Positions 46,776 through 54,974 of a DNA stretch of 64,000 bases are shown one piece after another. The DNA lies in the NCBI GenBank assembly GCA_963848825.1, contig CAWKFA010000015.1, positions 1,302,001 through 1,366,000 on the forward strand. Direction: 5' to 3'. The notes under the pieces were generated by a model, which saw nothing but the letters and a program-made list of their open reading frames with translations, searched no databases and was not told the DNA's origin. Position 1 is the first letter of the stretch; each line of letters opens with the position of its first letter. This DNA is from CAVVSQ01 sp963848825 (GTDB lineage: Bacteria; Planctomycetota; Planctomycetia; Gemmatales; Gemmataceae). Made by a program: the position numbers and the translations under genes.

Positions 46776-49110
46776 CTATTTCCAGGTAATTTGATGCGGC
46801 GAGCTTTCGACGTTGCCGGCCATGTCCTCGGCAAACGCCTCGATGCGCACGTTGCCGGCGCCCACGTTCGTTAATGTCACTCGCCACTGCGCGAAGTTAG
46901 GCTGGCTGGCCTGTGCTTCCTTACCATTGACAAGCACTTTTTTGATCGTGCCATTATCGGTCGTGGTGCCGCTTACAATCAGCGTGCCTTTGCCGGCATC
47001 ACGGACATGCGTGATGATGGTGCCAGGCATCATTTCATCCACCGGGTCTAGCAGTTTGGGAAAAGCGACGTTGGCCGTCTCGGCGACGCGTGAAGAATCA
47101 CCGGTCAGTGGTGGTTCCTCCCTGTAGCGCAGGCCGTCCCCGTTCAGGTCGCGCGATTTGGTGCTGATGATCTTGGCATGTCGCCCCGGGCCGAAATAGT
47201 CGTGCACATAGACGGGGACGCATGTCGGCGTCTTGGGCGTGGGCCGGGCGCCGCCCCCCAGGTTCACGATCGCGCGGCCGCCATTGGCGCGCCGGTTCCA
47301 CCACCTTCAAGTTGCGAATGTGCGTTTCCGTGAGGCCCGGATTGTCGTCGCTAATCTGGATGAGAGGAACTTCGTTTTTGAAGTGCCCGATGAACGTGAG
47401 ACCGTCGACCGTCAACGGGCCATACTGAATGCTGTCGTCATCATGCCCGCGGTTGAAGGGCTCTTCCTGGGTGGCGCGTATGGTCAAGTCCTTGTAAACG
47501 TGATGGTCGTAATTGGGATGGTAGACGCCATAGTCGCAATGGTCGATTTGCATGTTTTCGACGAGCACGGAAGGGGACTGCGGCCTGAATGCGTAATGCA
47601 CGTCCCATATTTTCATGTTGCGTATCACGAACGGGTGCCGGGCGTCGGGCCCCACGCGTGCGACCCCTTCGCCAAGGTTGAAGCCATATTTGCCGTCGCA
47701 GTGCGCCTCGTTATCCTCGAAGCGGATAAAAGGCAGGATGCGAATATCGACCACCTCGCGTTTGCCGTTGGGCAGCAACACGGGCAAGTTTACATCGAAT
47801 TTGCTTGTGCGCGTCGCTTCAAAGCGGTAGCCATAGCGGTCATTCTCGCAAGCGACGTTGCGTGTGAAAGTGTTAAAGCTATTCGCCCACCAGAACCCGG
47901 CACCGTCGTTGGCATCGAAAGGGAGCGCCTGGTTCGGCAATTTTTTGCCGACGTAAGCCTGAATGGCCAGGTTGCGATCCAAAACGTTGTAGATTTCGGT
48001 GCCATCCTCGAGGAAGAAACCATGGCCAACACTTTGATAGCCGACGCAATCGCGCACCACCATGAAGTTGGTGCCATGAATCGTCACCCAGCGATTATGG
48101 CTGTCCCAGATGGAGGCGCCCTGCACATAGCTGCCGCGCATCGAATTGCCACAGAGGTGAAAGTGAATGCTGTAGCGGCCCAACACGCCTTCCTTGCCCA
48201 GGTGGCGGAACTCGGCGTAGCTGATGGCGCCGGCCGAGCCGCGATGATACATGGTGTGTCCGCGCACTCCTTCGGGATCGGCGGATTCGACGATCACGTT
48301 ACGACTCAGATTGGCCACGGCCCCACGAAAATCGCCGACGCCCTGGTGATCGTACGTCAGGGGTCGATCGAGCGTCAGCGTTTGCCCCTGGACCTCCTTG
48401 ATAAAGCGTTCCTCGGTCTTGCGCGTAACGGAACGTGCGCCAGGCCGGCGGGTGCCGCCGGTGCCGCGCTCCGAGTGCGTGGCGGTAATGACCACCTTGT
48501 CGCCAGCTTTCCAGCCGGTGACCGCTTCGGCCAGCATGACCGTCGCGGCGCCCTTGCCCGCGTCCGCGCCCAGTTTGACCCAGGAATGGCTCAAGGGGGC
48601 GCCATGAAAGTCCATGCGGCCGCCGCAGCAGAGGATGGCGGGCAAGGAATCACTGTAGGGACCAGGAAGGTTGGTGAGGCAAATCCGTGCGGTATGCTCC
48701 GCGGGCATGGGCGCTTCCGGCGTGCCTACCAGGAGCGCGGGCCGAACGGCCCCTTGCGGAAAGTCCGGGACATGGGCATCGCAGTGAAATCCCTCGTCGG
48801 TGGCCATGGCGCCGGCCTGGATCTTGATAAGGCAAACGTCGAGGCGGGTGTCGCGGTCGCGGGCGAATGTCAACGTGCCAGCCACGTGAATGAAACGGAT
48901 CACGGGGCCTTTAGCCAGGTCATAGGTGACGGTATGCCCTTCACGGATTTGCACTTTCGCCTGCGCCGCCGGCGCCTGGCCCTGCTCCCAGGTGGCTGGG
49001 TTTGACCAGGGGCCGCTTTGCGCGGAACGATATAGCTCCGTTTGAGCCGTGGCGACTTGGGCCCAGGCCAAACTCACCAGGGCAACTAGCAAGCAGATGG
49101 TTTTATTCAT
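46776..49110 (-). CDS. secreted G8-domain / right-handed beta-helix protein, CEMIP-like (~780 aa), one frameshift near 47297
   Basis: ATG at 49110 begins a signal peptide (LLVALVSLAWAQVATAQ). A G8 domain follows (GPWSNPATWEQGQAPAAQAKV, EGHTVTYD, residues ~30-160), then a parallel beta-helix region with YSIHFHLCGNSMRGSYVQG, SHNRWVTIHGTNFMVVRD and HGFFLEDGTEIYNVLDRNLA, a pattern shared with animal CEMIP/TMEM2 hyaluronan-degrading proteins. The first frame ends in family register at NLKVVEPA; the second continues ANGGRAIVNLGGGARP, then CVPVYVHDYFGPG and an Ig-like end (DGNVRIEA.., DMAGNVESSP). A base lost or gained near 47297 explains the switch. I infer an exported polysaccharide-active enzyme; activity is untested in this group. 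Confidence 0.83.
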
Positions 49111-49202
49111 ATTGGTGGGGTCCAAACGATCTTTTGCCTTTTCATGGCCTCTGCAAACAAATATAGCACGATCAGCAACGGCCGCCCGAAAAACTTAAGC
49201 GC

Positions 49203-49231
49203 TTGACATCGCCCGGACGGCGGAACATGAT
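49203..49231 (+). promoter_or_regulatory. candidate sigma-70-type promoter for the DUF3500 gene
   Basis: TTGACA at 49203-49208, 17-bp spacer, CATGAT at 49226-49231 (4 of 6 matches to TATAAT). It lies 64 bp ahead of the ATG at 49295, which has AAAGGAG at 49280-49286. Sequence match only. Confidence 0.45.
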
Positions 49232-49294
49232 AGCGAAATCGCTCCTTCCCTCGGGCCGCTCCGGCCTTCCTCTCGTTCCAAAAGGAGATCTGGC

Positions 49295-50331
49295 ATGACC
49301 GAGAACGACAATCCCCCTTGCCCGGAATGTACCGACTCGACTTCCGTGGACCGGCGTGGTTTCATGCGTTCTATCGCGGGCACAGCCACCGTGTTGGCCG
49401 CCGGTTCCGTGGCCGCGCGTGGTCCACGTGTCTGGGCCGATGCGCAGCCGCGCCCGCCAATCGTCAGGCCAAACCGGCCGAGGCGCTGATACAGGAACTC
49501 TACACGGGACTTTCTCAGGAACAGAAAAGCCAGGTCGTCATGCCCTGGAACCATGGCGCAGCCGCCAATCAACTGCCGACGCGCATGCGCATGTACAATG
49601 CCTCCATCAACCAACACCGTATCGGCAACTCCTACACACCGGCCCAGCAAGAACTGGTCGAGCGCATCCTGCGGAGCATCTCTTCCGACGAGGACGGTTA
49701 TCGCAAGATCACCCGCGGCGGCACCTTCGACAACAGTCAATCCATTCAGAATTGCGGCGCCCACATATTCGGCGATCCCACCAATAATCGCCAGTTCGCC
49801 TGGGTTTTCTCGGGCCATCACCTCACAGTTCGTTGCGATGGCAACTCGGAACCCGACACCGCGTTCGGCGGGCCCATGTACTATGGCCACAGCCCCGATG
49901 GCTACAGCAATCGCAATATCTTCCATTATCAGACCCGCAGCGTTTTGAGCGTGTTTGACTCCCTGACCGATGCTCAACGCCGCCAGGCCGTCGTTACCGG
50001 CACACCGGGGGAACTCGAGCCGTCGATTCGTTTCCGCGCCAACGGCTTCCCTGGCATCAGCAGCGCCGATCTGACCGCCGATCAACGCCGCCTGGTCGAA
50101 AGCGTGATGCGCGACGTGCTGTCGCCGTTCCGTCGTGAAGATACCGACGAGGTCATGCAAATCGTTCGCCGCAACGGCGGCCTCGAACGCATCCATCTGG
50201 CGTTCTATCGCGACAAGGGCGCGACCGACAATAACTGGCACTTCTGGCGGCTGGAAGGGCCCGGTTTCATCTGGAATTATCGCGTACTGCCCCACGTGCA
50301 CACGTATGTCAACATAGCGGTGCGGGCATAA
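49295..50331 (+). CDS. Tat-exported DUF3500 protein, one frameshift near 49455
   Basis: ATG at 49295 with AAAGGAG upstream. The N-terminus MTENDNPPCPECTDSTSVDRRGFMRSI has a twin-arginine signal (D-R-R-G-F-M) and hydrophobic stretch (GTATVLAAGSVAA). After the frame change (~49455, in the GC-rich GCGCAGCCGCGCCCGCC segment) the DUF3500 body follows: LIQELYTGLSQEQKSQVVMPWNH, NQHRIGNSYTPAQQELVERIL, CGAHIFGDPTNNRQFAWVFSGHHLTVRCDG and GPMYYGHSPDG. The family is common in planctomycetes and actinobacteria with unknown activity. A Cys pair (CPEC) near the N-terminus is unexplained. Confidence 0.85.
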
Positions 50332-50354
50332 GAGGCAGGCCGGTATTTGTCTTT

Positions 50355-50583
50355 CAGTCCCGGTAGCGACGACCGATATTAACCCAGCGATTTTATCGCT
50401 GGGTGTGCCTGCGCCACCACCGGTTAGCCCCGGTAGGGGCGGCAGAAACGGCATTGCCAACAAATTGCGTTTTCTGCCCTGTTTCTGCCGTCCCTGCCGG
50501 GACTTGAATCTCTTTCCCGCTCGCCTACCCAGCGATGAATATGAATCGCCGGGCTATTCTCTGCCGTCCCTGCCGGGACTTAA
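50355..50583. repeat. composite inverted repeat with hairpins
   Basis: Perfect hairpin ACCCAGCGA-TTTTA-TCGCTGGGT at 50382-50404. Direct copies of CTGCCGTCCCTGCCGGGACTT end near 50505 and 50582. The left edge AGTCCCGGTAGCGACG and the word ACCCAGCG reappear inverted on the right (ACCCAGCGATGAATATGAATCG, CCGGGACT). A REP/BIME-like element filling the gap after the DUF3500 gene. Confidence 0.7.
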
Positions 50584-50666
50584 CACAGGTTTTTTCTTTT
50601 GCCTCCCTAATGCATCCCCTCTCGACTTTACTTGACCTGTGGATACAAACCGCGTAGCATGGCGAC

Positions 50667-51062
50667 ATGGGAAGCCGAATTATTCGATCCCTGGTTTTAG
50701 TTTGCAGCCTGGTCCTTGTGTGGCCCCAGGGGTGGTGTTGTATTTTCGCCGGCCAGATTGGTTCCGGAAGCGCGGGGAAAGCAGCGCCGACGTCTGACTG
50801 TTGCCACTGCTCAAGGCCTGTTTCGCATGCACCCGTTGAGAAGCCAACCACGCCCGCGACTCCCGGCTGCCCATGTGCCGAGCGGGCGACTATCCTCATC
50901 GATTCCCAGGTTATTCGACTGGACATCGATTTGTCCCTGCCGCTCGTTTCGCCCGTTAGCGCTTTTTTCCCACTCGATCCAAGTAATCCCGGCGAATTCT
51001 TCTCGACTTCGCATCCACCTGCCTGCCTGCTCCATGTCTTCAAGTGCGTCTGGCTGTGCTAA
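50667..51062 (+). CDS. small exported Cys-rich protein of unknown function (131 aa)
   Basis: ATG at 50667 gives MGSRIIRSLVLVCSLVLVWPQGWCCIFAG, a signal peptide ending in a Cys pair. Two Cys clusters follow, SDCCHCSRP (residues ~43-51) and GCPCAERA (~67-74), then a hydrophobic C-terminal stretch ending FKCVWLC. Nine or more Cys in 131 residues suggest metal binding or disulphides outside the cytoplasm. I do not recognise the family. 60 bp upstream of another small Cys-rich gene on the same strand, sharing its terminator. Confidence 0.6.
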   Translation: MGSRIIRSLVLVCSLVLVWPQGWCCIFAGQIGSGSAGKAAPTSDCCHCSRPVSHAPVEKPTTPATPGCPCAERATILIDSQVIRLDIDLSLPLVSPVSAFFPLDPSNPGEFFSTSHPPACLLHVFKCVWLC

Positions 51063-51122
51063 GCAGTCCGACGGAAGCGTAGTGACTGTTTTTCACAAAT
51101 TCTTTTACACTTGGAGAAGTAT

Positions 51123-51275
51123 ATGCGCATTAAATTTTTCACCTGCCTCGCCCTGGTGCTGGGGCTGACCGTGACTGGCACCACCCTGGCCATAACGGGC
51201 TTCAACCAAACGCCGAGCAAGGCATCTTGTTGTCCGGACGGCGCCTGCTGCCCGAATGGGCCATGCTGTCGGTAA
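51123..51275 (+). CDS. 50-residue exported CC-repeat protein
   Basis: ATG at 51123 with TTGGAG at 51111-51116. MRIKFFTCLALVLGLTVTGTTLA is a signal peptide; the mature part is about 27 residues and ends SKASCCPDGACCPNGPCCR, three Cys-Cys pairs spaced by four to five residues with Pro/Gly turns. This looks like a compact soft-metal (Cu, Zn) site or a lipoprotein-like anchor, but the function is unknown. Followed by a strong terminator 18 bp after the stop. Coding is supported by the RBS, the signal peptide and the clean stop. Confidence 0.7.
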   Translation: MRIKFFTCLALVLGLTVTGTTLAITGFNQTPSKASCCPDGACCPNGPCCR

Positions 51276-51293
51276 GTATTGTCTGATGTCATC

Positions 51294-51336
51294 AGCCAGG
51301 CGGCGGGACTATTACCCCGCCGCCTGGCTTTTTTTG
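51294..51336 (+). terminator. strong rho-independent terminator
   Basis: Perfect 14-bp stem AGCCAGGCGGCGGG (51294-51307) / CCCGCCGCCTGGCT (51316-51329) with an 8-nt loop and T7 tract. Ends the transcript of the Cys-rich genes. Confidence 0.9.
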
Positions 51337-51454
51337 TCCCACAACAGAAGTACCTGTTCCACAAACTACCCAGCTTACGCGCGGGCCGGAATCGGCATTG
51401 CACGGAGGGGAATCGCTTCAGTATAAACGGCAAACCCGAGCGGAGCGGAGGTAT

Positions 51455-51490
51455 GTGGGCTTAAGCCCACACCACCTCCCCCACGTGGGG
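51455..51490. promoter_or_regulatory. two perfect palindromes upstream of the acyl-AMP ligase gene, possible operators
   Basis: GTGGGCTTAAGCCCAC (51455-51470, 16 bp) and CCCCACGTGGGG (51479-51490, 12 bp), centres 22 bp apart (two helical turns), ending 36 bp before the ATG at 51526. Dyad spacing suits a dimeric regulator, but they could also be a short dispersed repeat. Confidence 0.4.
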
Positions 51491-51525
51491 AAGGCGACAC
51501 CGCTGCTCCGGCGCGAGAAGCATCC

Positions 51526-53159
51526 ATGTGTAAAACCCTGCTGGAACAAATGGCACTGCACTACCGTGAGCGTGGCCAGTCGCCTTTCACGTATTTTCTC
51601 AGCGAAGGCAGGTCCGAAACGATTTCCTATGGCGAGCTCCTTCGGCGCGGCCGTTTACGCGCGGCGTTATCGCCAGGCTGGCGCCAGCCCGGGCGCTCGG
51701 TCATCATTGTTTTAAAGCATGAGCCGGATTTGCTCTATGCCTTTGTCGGCGCTGCTGGCGCGGGCCGTCCCCTCTTTTTTGCCTTTTCCCTCTGCGAAGC
51801 AGGACCCAGACAGCTACTGGCGCGATCAGCAAAAGTTGCTGAGCCGGCTCGGTACGCGGGTCCTGGTTACCTACGAAGACAACTTGCCGGCCATTCATCA
51901 ACACGTCGATACCAGCACGCTGGCGCTGACTTACTCCGCGCGAAGTGGATTGCGTCGTGTCCGCGCTCGAACCGACCTTTGAGGTCGTCGATCCGGACGC
52001 CGTTGCTTTTTTGCAGCATACTTCGGGCACGACCGGATTGAAGAAAGGAATTGCCCTGTCGCATCGGGCAGTCCTGAACCAAATCCGCGCCTATGCACGG
52101 GTCCTGGGAATCACGTCCGCTGACCGGATCGCGAGCTGGCTGCCCCTGTACCACGACATGGGCCTCATCGCATGCTTTCTGCAACCGTTAGTCCTGGGCG
52201 TCCCCGTGGTGGCGATGGGCGCTTTCGAATGGCTGTATGACCCGGTCACGTTGCTACAGGCAATCGATAAATACCAAGCCACTTTCGTGTGGTTGCCGAA
52301 TTTTAGCTTTCAACACATGGCATTGACGATCGATGCGAAGCCGGTGGCTAATTTGAGTGGCGTCAAGGCATTTATCAATTGTTCCGAGCCGTGCAAGTCG
52401 GCAACGTTCGATATATTCCTCGACAAATTCGCGAGCTGGGGGGTCCGCCGCGGCCAACTGCAAAGCTGCTATGCCATGGCGGAGACCGTCTTTGCCGTCA
52501 CGCAAACGACCCTGGATGAGCCGGTAGTCGAAAGAAGAAGTATGGCGGCGCGGCAAACGAGCAGCCGGTCCCTTTCCGTGGGCAAGCCGATACCGGGGCT
52601 AGAAGTGCGCATCGTCGATGATCAGCGCGGGGCAGTCCCCGAGGGTACCATCGGCGAAGTCGCAGTCGCGGGCCACTGCCTATTCTCCGGGTACTTCAAA
52701 CAACCTGAAGACACCGCCCTGGTCATGGATCAGGGGTGGTACTACACGGGAGATTTGGGTTTCCTGGCGGAGGGGGAACTCCACATCACGGGCCGCAAAA
52801 AGGATTTGCTGATTGTCAACGGCCGCAATTTATACGCGCACGACCTGGAATTTGCCGCCAACCAGGTGGAAGGCGTAAAGAAGGGCAGGGTTGCGGCCAT
52901 CGGCGTCTACGACGAAAGTGTTGGCAGTGAACAAATCGTCGTTATTGCCGAAACACCGGCCGTGCGGCCGGAAGAACGCCAGGCAATCGCGCGGGCCATG
53001 AAAAAAGCGCTCATGCGTGAGCTGGACGTTTATATAAACGAGGCCTATCTGGTGCCGGCCGGGTGGATCGTAAAGACCACCAGCGGCAAGATTAGCAGAG
53101 AGGCCAACAGGTCCAAATACCTGGCGGCCAAGGCCGCGGTGACGACGGCAGCGGCGTAA
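51526..53159 (+). CDS. fatty-acyl-AMP ligase (FAAL), at least two and probably four frameshifts in its first third
   Basis: Adenylates a long-chain acid and transfers it to an acyl carrier protein. Intact from ~51945: FLQHTSGTTGLKKGIALSH (ATP loop), SWLPLYHDMGLIACFLQPL (diagnostic of FAALs), CYAMAETVFAVTQTT, DQGWYYTGDLGFLAEGELHITGRKKDLL and KTTSGKISREANRSKY with the catalytic Lys. Upstream the coding sense moves between frames: SVIIVLKHEPDLLYAFVGA, then AVPSFLPFPSAKQDPDSYWRD..., breaks near 51750 and 51935; a shorter double switch near 51650-51690 (YARRYRQAGASPG) is likely. Corrected length ~545 aa. Followed 57 bp later by an ACP gene and then an MBOAT gene. Confidence 0.85.
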
Positions 53160-53216
53160 TGTATGTCGGCTCGGCCAATAGGTGCGAAGAATTTAGTCCA
53201 TACCCGGGAGCTCTTC

Positions 53217-53464
53217 ATGGATCCGATACTCCAGCAGCTGGAGACAATAGCGCCAAGGTTTTTGGCGGCGGCCCGGTGCGCTTGACCGCGGGCACGACGG
53301 CAGCCGACGTGGATGGCTGGGATTCGCTAAGCCACGTGAGGTTGCTTTTGGAGGTCGAAAAGTGCTTCAAAATCAAGATTTCAATGCGTGACGCCATGAA
53401 ACTGGCCAATGTCGGCGAGTTGGCGAAACTCGTTGAGGCGAAGCTCAAAACCGCCGCGGCCTGA
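53217..53464 (+). CDS. acyl carrier protein, one frameshift near 53255
   Basis: ATG at 53217 behind GGGAG (53206-53210): MDPILQQLETIA, then a frame change and KVFGGGPVRLTAGTTAADVDGWDSLSHVRLLLEVEKCFKIKISM. The 4'-phosphopantetheine serine is in GWDSLSH (D-S-L). About 82 residues after correction. Helix IV segment ANVGELAKLVEAKL closes the domain. Position directly between FAAL and MBOAT parallels dltC/dltA/dltB: it should carry the acyl group activated by the FAAL and hand it over at the membrane. A longer frame opening at 53159 is not supported by an RBS. Confidence 0.85.
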
Positions 53465-53477
53465 ATGAAGGAAACTT

Positions 53478-54872
53478 ATGAGCTTCGCGTCGTACGATTT
53501 TCTTTTATGTCTCTTGATCGGGCTCATCGCCTACCACGCGCTGCCCATGCGCTGGCGCCCATCGCTCCTCTTGGTCTATTCTCTGGCTTTTTACCTGACC
53601 TGGAGCATCCCCTACGGCATGCTGTTGTTGGGCGTCGTCTTGGCCATCTGGCGGTTGACCCGCATCATCGAGACCTGCCCTTCGCAGCGGCAACGGCGCC
53701 TGTGGCTAGGGGTGGGCCTGGCTATTGTCTTGGGGCCACTCTTCTTTTTCAAGGCGCTCCAGCCGCTGGATGGCGCACTCAACAACCTGGTGGGTTCAGG
53801 CCCGGAAAACGCGGTATTTCGCCTGGCCGACCTGGTGGTGCCGCTCGGCATTTCGTTTTATTCTTTCAAGCTGCTGAGTTATCTGCTTGACGTGTATTGG
53901 GAGCGAATGCCCGCGGAACGAGATTTGGTTGTACTGGCCGCACAGGTGTTCTTTTTTCCGCAAATTCTGTGTGGGCCGATTCAACGCACCGACGATTTCG
54001 CCGAACAACTACGCGCTACGCTGGCTATTCCTGGCCGCATCGTGCTTGATGGCATGGTGCTGGTCGGCCTGGGGTTTTTCAAAAAGCTGGCGGCCGATCA
54101 ACTCAGCTATCCGGTCAACGTGGTTTTCGACAATCCGCAGACGTTTCCGGGGCTGGCCACCTGGCAGGCCGGATACCTGTTCACTCTGCAGCTTTACCTT
54201 GATTTCTCGGGCTATTCCGACATCGCGGTGGGCCTGGGCAAGCTGTTCGGCATCGATGCGCCTGCCAACTTCGCCGGCCCGCTACTGGCGGGCAACATCC
54301 AGGAGTTTTGGAAACGCTGGCACGTGTCGCTAACTGGATGGATGCGCGACTATGTTTTCACGCCTTGCTATTTTGGGCTGCGTACCTGGGGTTGGCTTGG
54401 ACTTGTCCTGAGCATCCTGGTCAACATGGTTCTCATCGGGCTCTGGCACGATTTTAAGTTAACATTTCTGACTTTCGGGCTCCTGCACGCGGCGTACATG
54501 ATTGTTTATGTTCTTACCAGAATCCCGCGCAGCTTTCTCAGCGCGCGAGTTCCGGCGTGGCCTGTGTGGAGTTGGCTTTTGACCTTTCATGCCGTTGTGC
54601 TCGCTTTCGTGATTTTTCGAGGCGCAAGCCTCGACTTCGCCTGGCAGATGCTTGGAAACCTTTTTGCGCAACCGATTCACCCGCTGCCCATCACCTGGGC
54701 GACCATCGCAACTACCGTATTGATCGCGCTGGCTTGCCAGCTCACGGAGAGTGGCAAAATAGGCCTACCGCGCCGTGAGATTTTGAGCTACGGTTTTCTG
54801 GCAGCCGTAATGATTGTCCTGTTTATCTTCAGCAACATCGTGAGTGTGTCATTTCTGTATCAGAAGTTCTAA
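53478..54872 (+). CDS. membrane-bound O-acyltransferase (MBOAT), DltB/AlgI-like (464 aa)
   Basis: About 11-12 membrane helices. MBOAT signatures: ISFYSFKLLSYLLDVYW, FFPQILCGPIQR, QLYLDFSGYSDIAVGLGKLFGI, NIQEFWKRWHVSLTGWMRDYVF and LIGLWHDFKLTFLTFGLLHA, whose WH contains the catalytic His. The start is 13 bp after the ACP stop (AAGGAA-ACTT-ATG). DltB moves an acyl group from its ACP through the membrane to an extracellular acceptor; the same job with a fatty-acyl or related chain is inferred here. Its TAA stop uses the first base of the REP element at 54872. Confidence 0.92.
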   Translation: MSFASYDFLLCLLIGLIAYHALPMRWRPSLLLVYSLAFYLTWSIPYGMLLLGVVLAIWRLTRIIETCPSQRQRRLWLGVGLAIVLGPLFFFKALQPLDGALNNLVGSGPENAVFRLADLVVPLGISFYSFKLLSYLLDVYWERMPAERDLVVLAAQVFFFPQILCGPIQRTDDFAEQLRATLAIPGRIVLDGMVLVGLGFFKKLAADQLSYPVNVVFDNPQTFPGLATWQAGYLFTLQLYLDFSGYSDIAVGLGKLFGIDAPANFAGPLLAGNIQEFWKRWHVSLTGWMRDYVFTPCYFGLRTWGWLGLVLSILVNMVLIGLWHDFKLTFLTFGLLHAAYMIVYVLTRIPRSFLSARVPAWPVWSWLLTFHAVVLAFVIFRGASLDFAWQMLGNLFAQPIHPLPITWATIATTVLIALACQLTESGKIGLPRREILSYGFLAAVMIVLFIFSNIVSVSFLYQKF

Positions 54873-54974
54873 GAGCGTTCGGAAAAAAAGGGGTCAGACC
54901 CCCTCAATACCTTGCAAAAGCGTTGAAAATCTGTTCGCTTCAAGGGGTCTGACCCCTTTTTTTCCGAACGCTCT
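54872..54974. repeat. REP-type hairpin element placed between two convergent stop codons
   Basis: Perfect 31-bp inverted repeat (54872-54902 and 54944-54974) beginning AGAGCGTTCGG and containing GGGGTCAGACCCC, with a 41-nt loop. It fills the whole gap between the MBOAT and SGNH genes, contributing the last base of the MBOAT TAA and two bases of the SGNH TAG, and would terminate both transcripts. Confidence 0.93.

Noticed and set aside
47233..49005. 590-codon open frame antisense to the G8 gene
   Set aside because: No RBS, no family resemblance, and the opposite strand encodes a signal peptide and G8/beta-helix motifs. Long antisense frames are expected in GC-rich DNA.
49195..50463. 422-codon open frame antisense to the DUF3500 gene
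   Set aside because: The sense strand has a Tat signal, RBS and DUF3500 motifs; the antisense product shows only codon-mirror composition.
51337..51525. Small gene between the terminator and the FAAL gene
   Set aside because: Only short frames without RBS or signal sequence; the region is better read as promoter plus palindromes.
53159..53216. Longer ACP reading frame starting at 53159
   Set aside because: The first ~20 residues are not ACP-like and overlap the FAAL stop; ATG 53217 has an RBS and the right N-terminus once one base is corrected.
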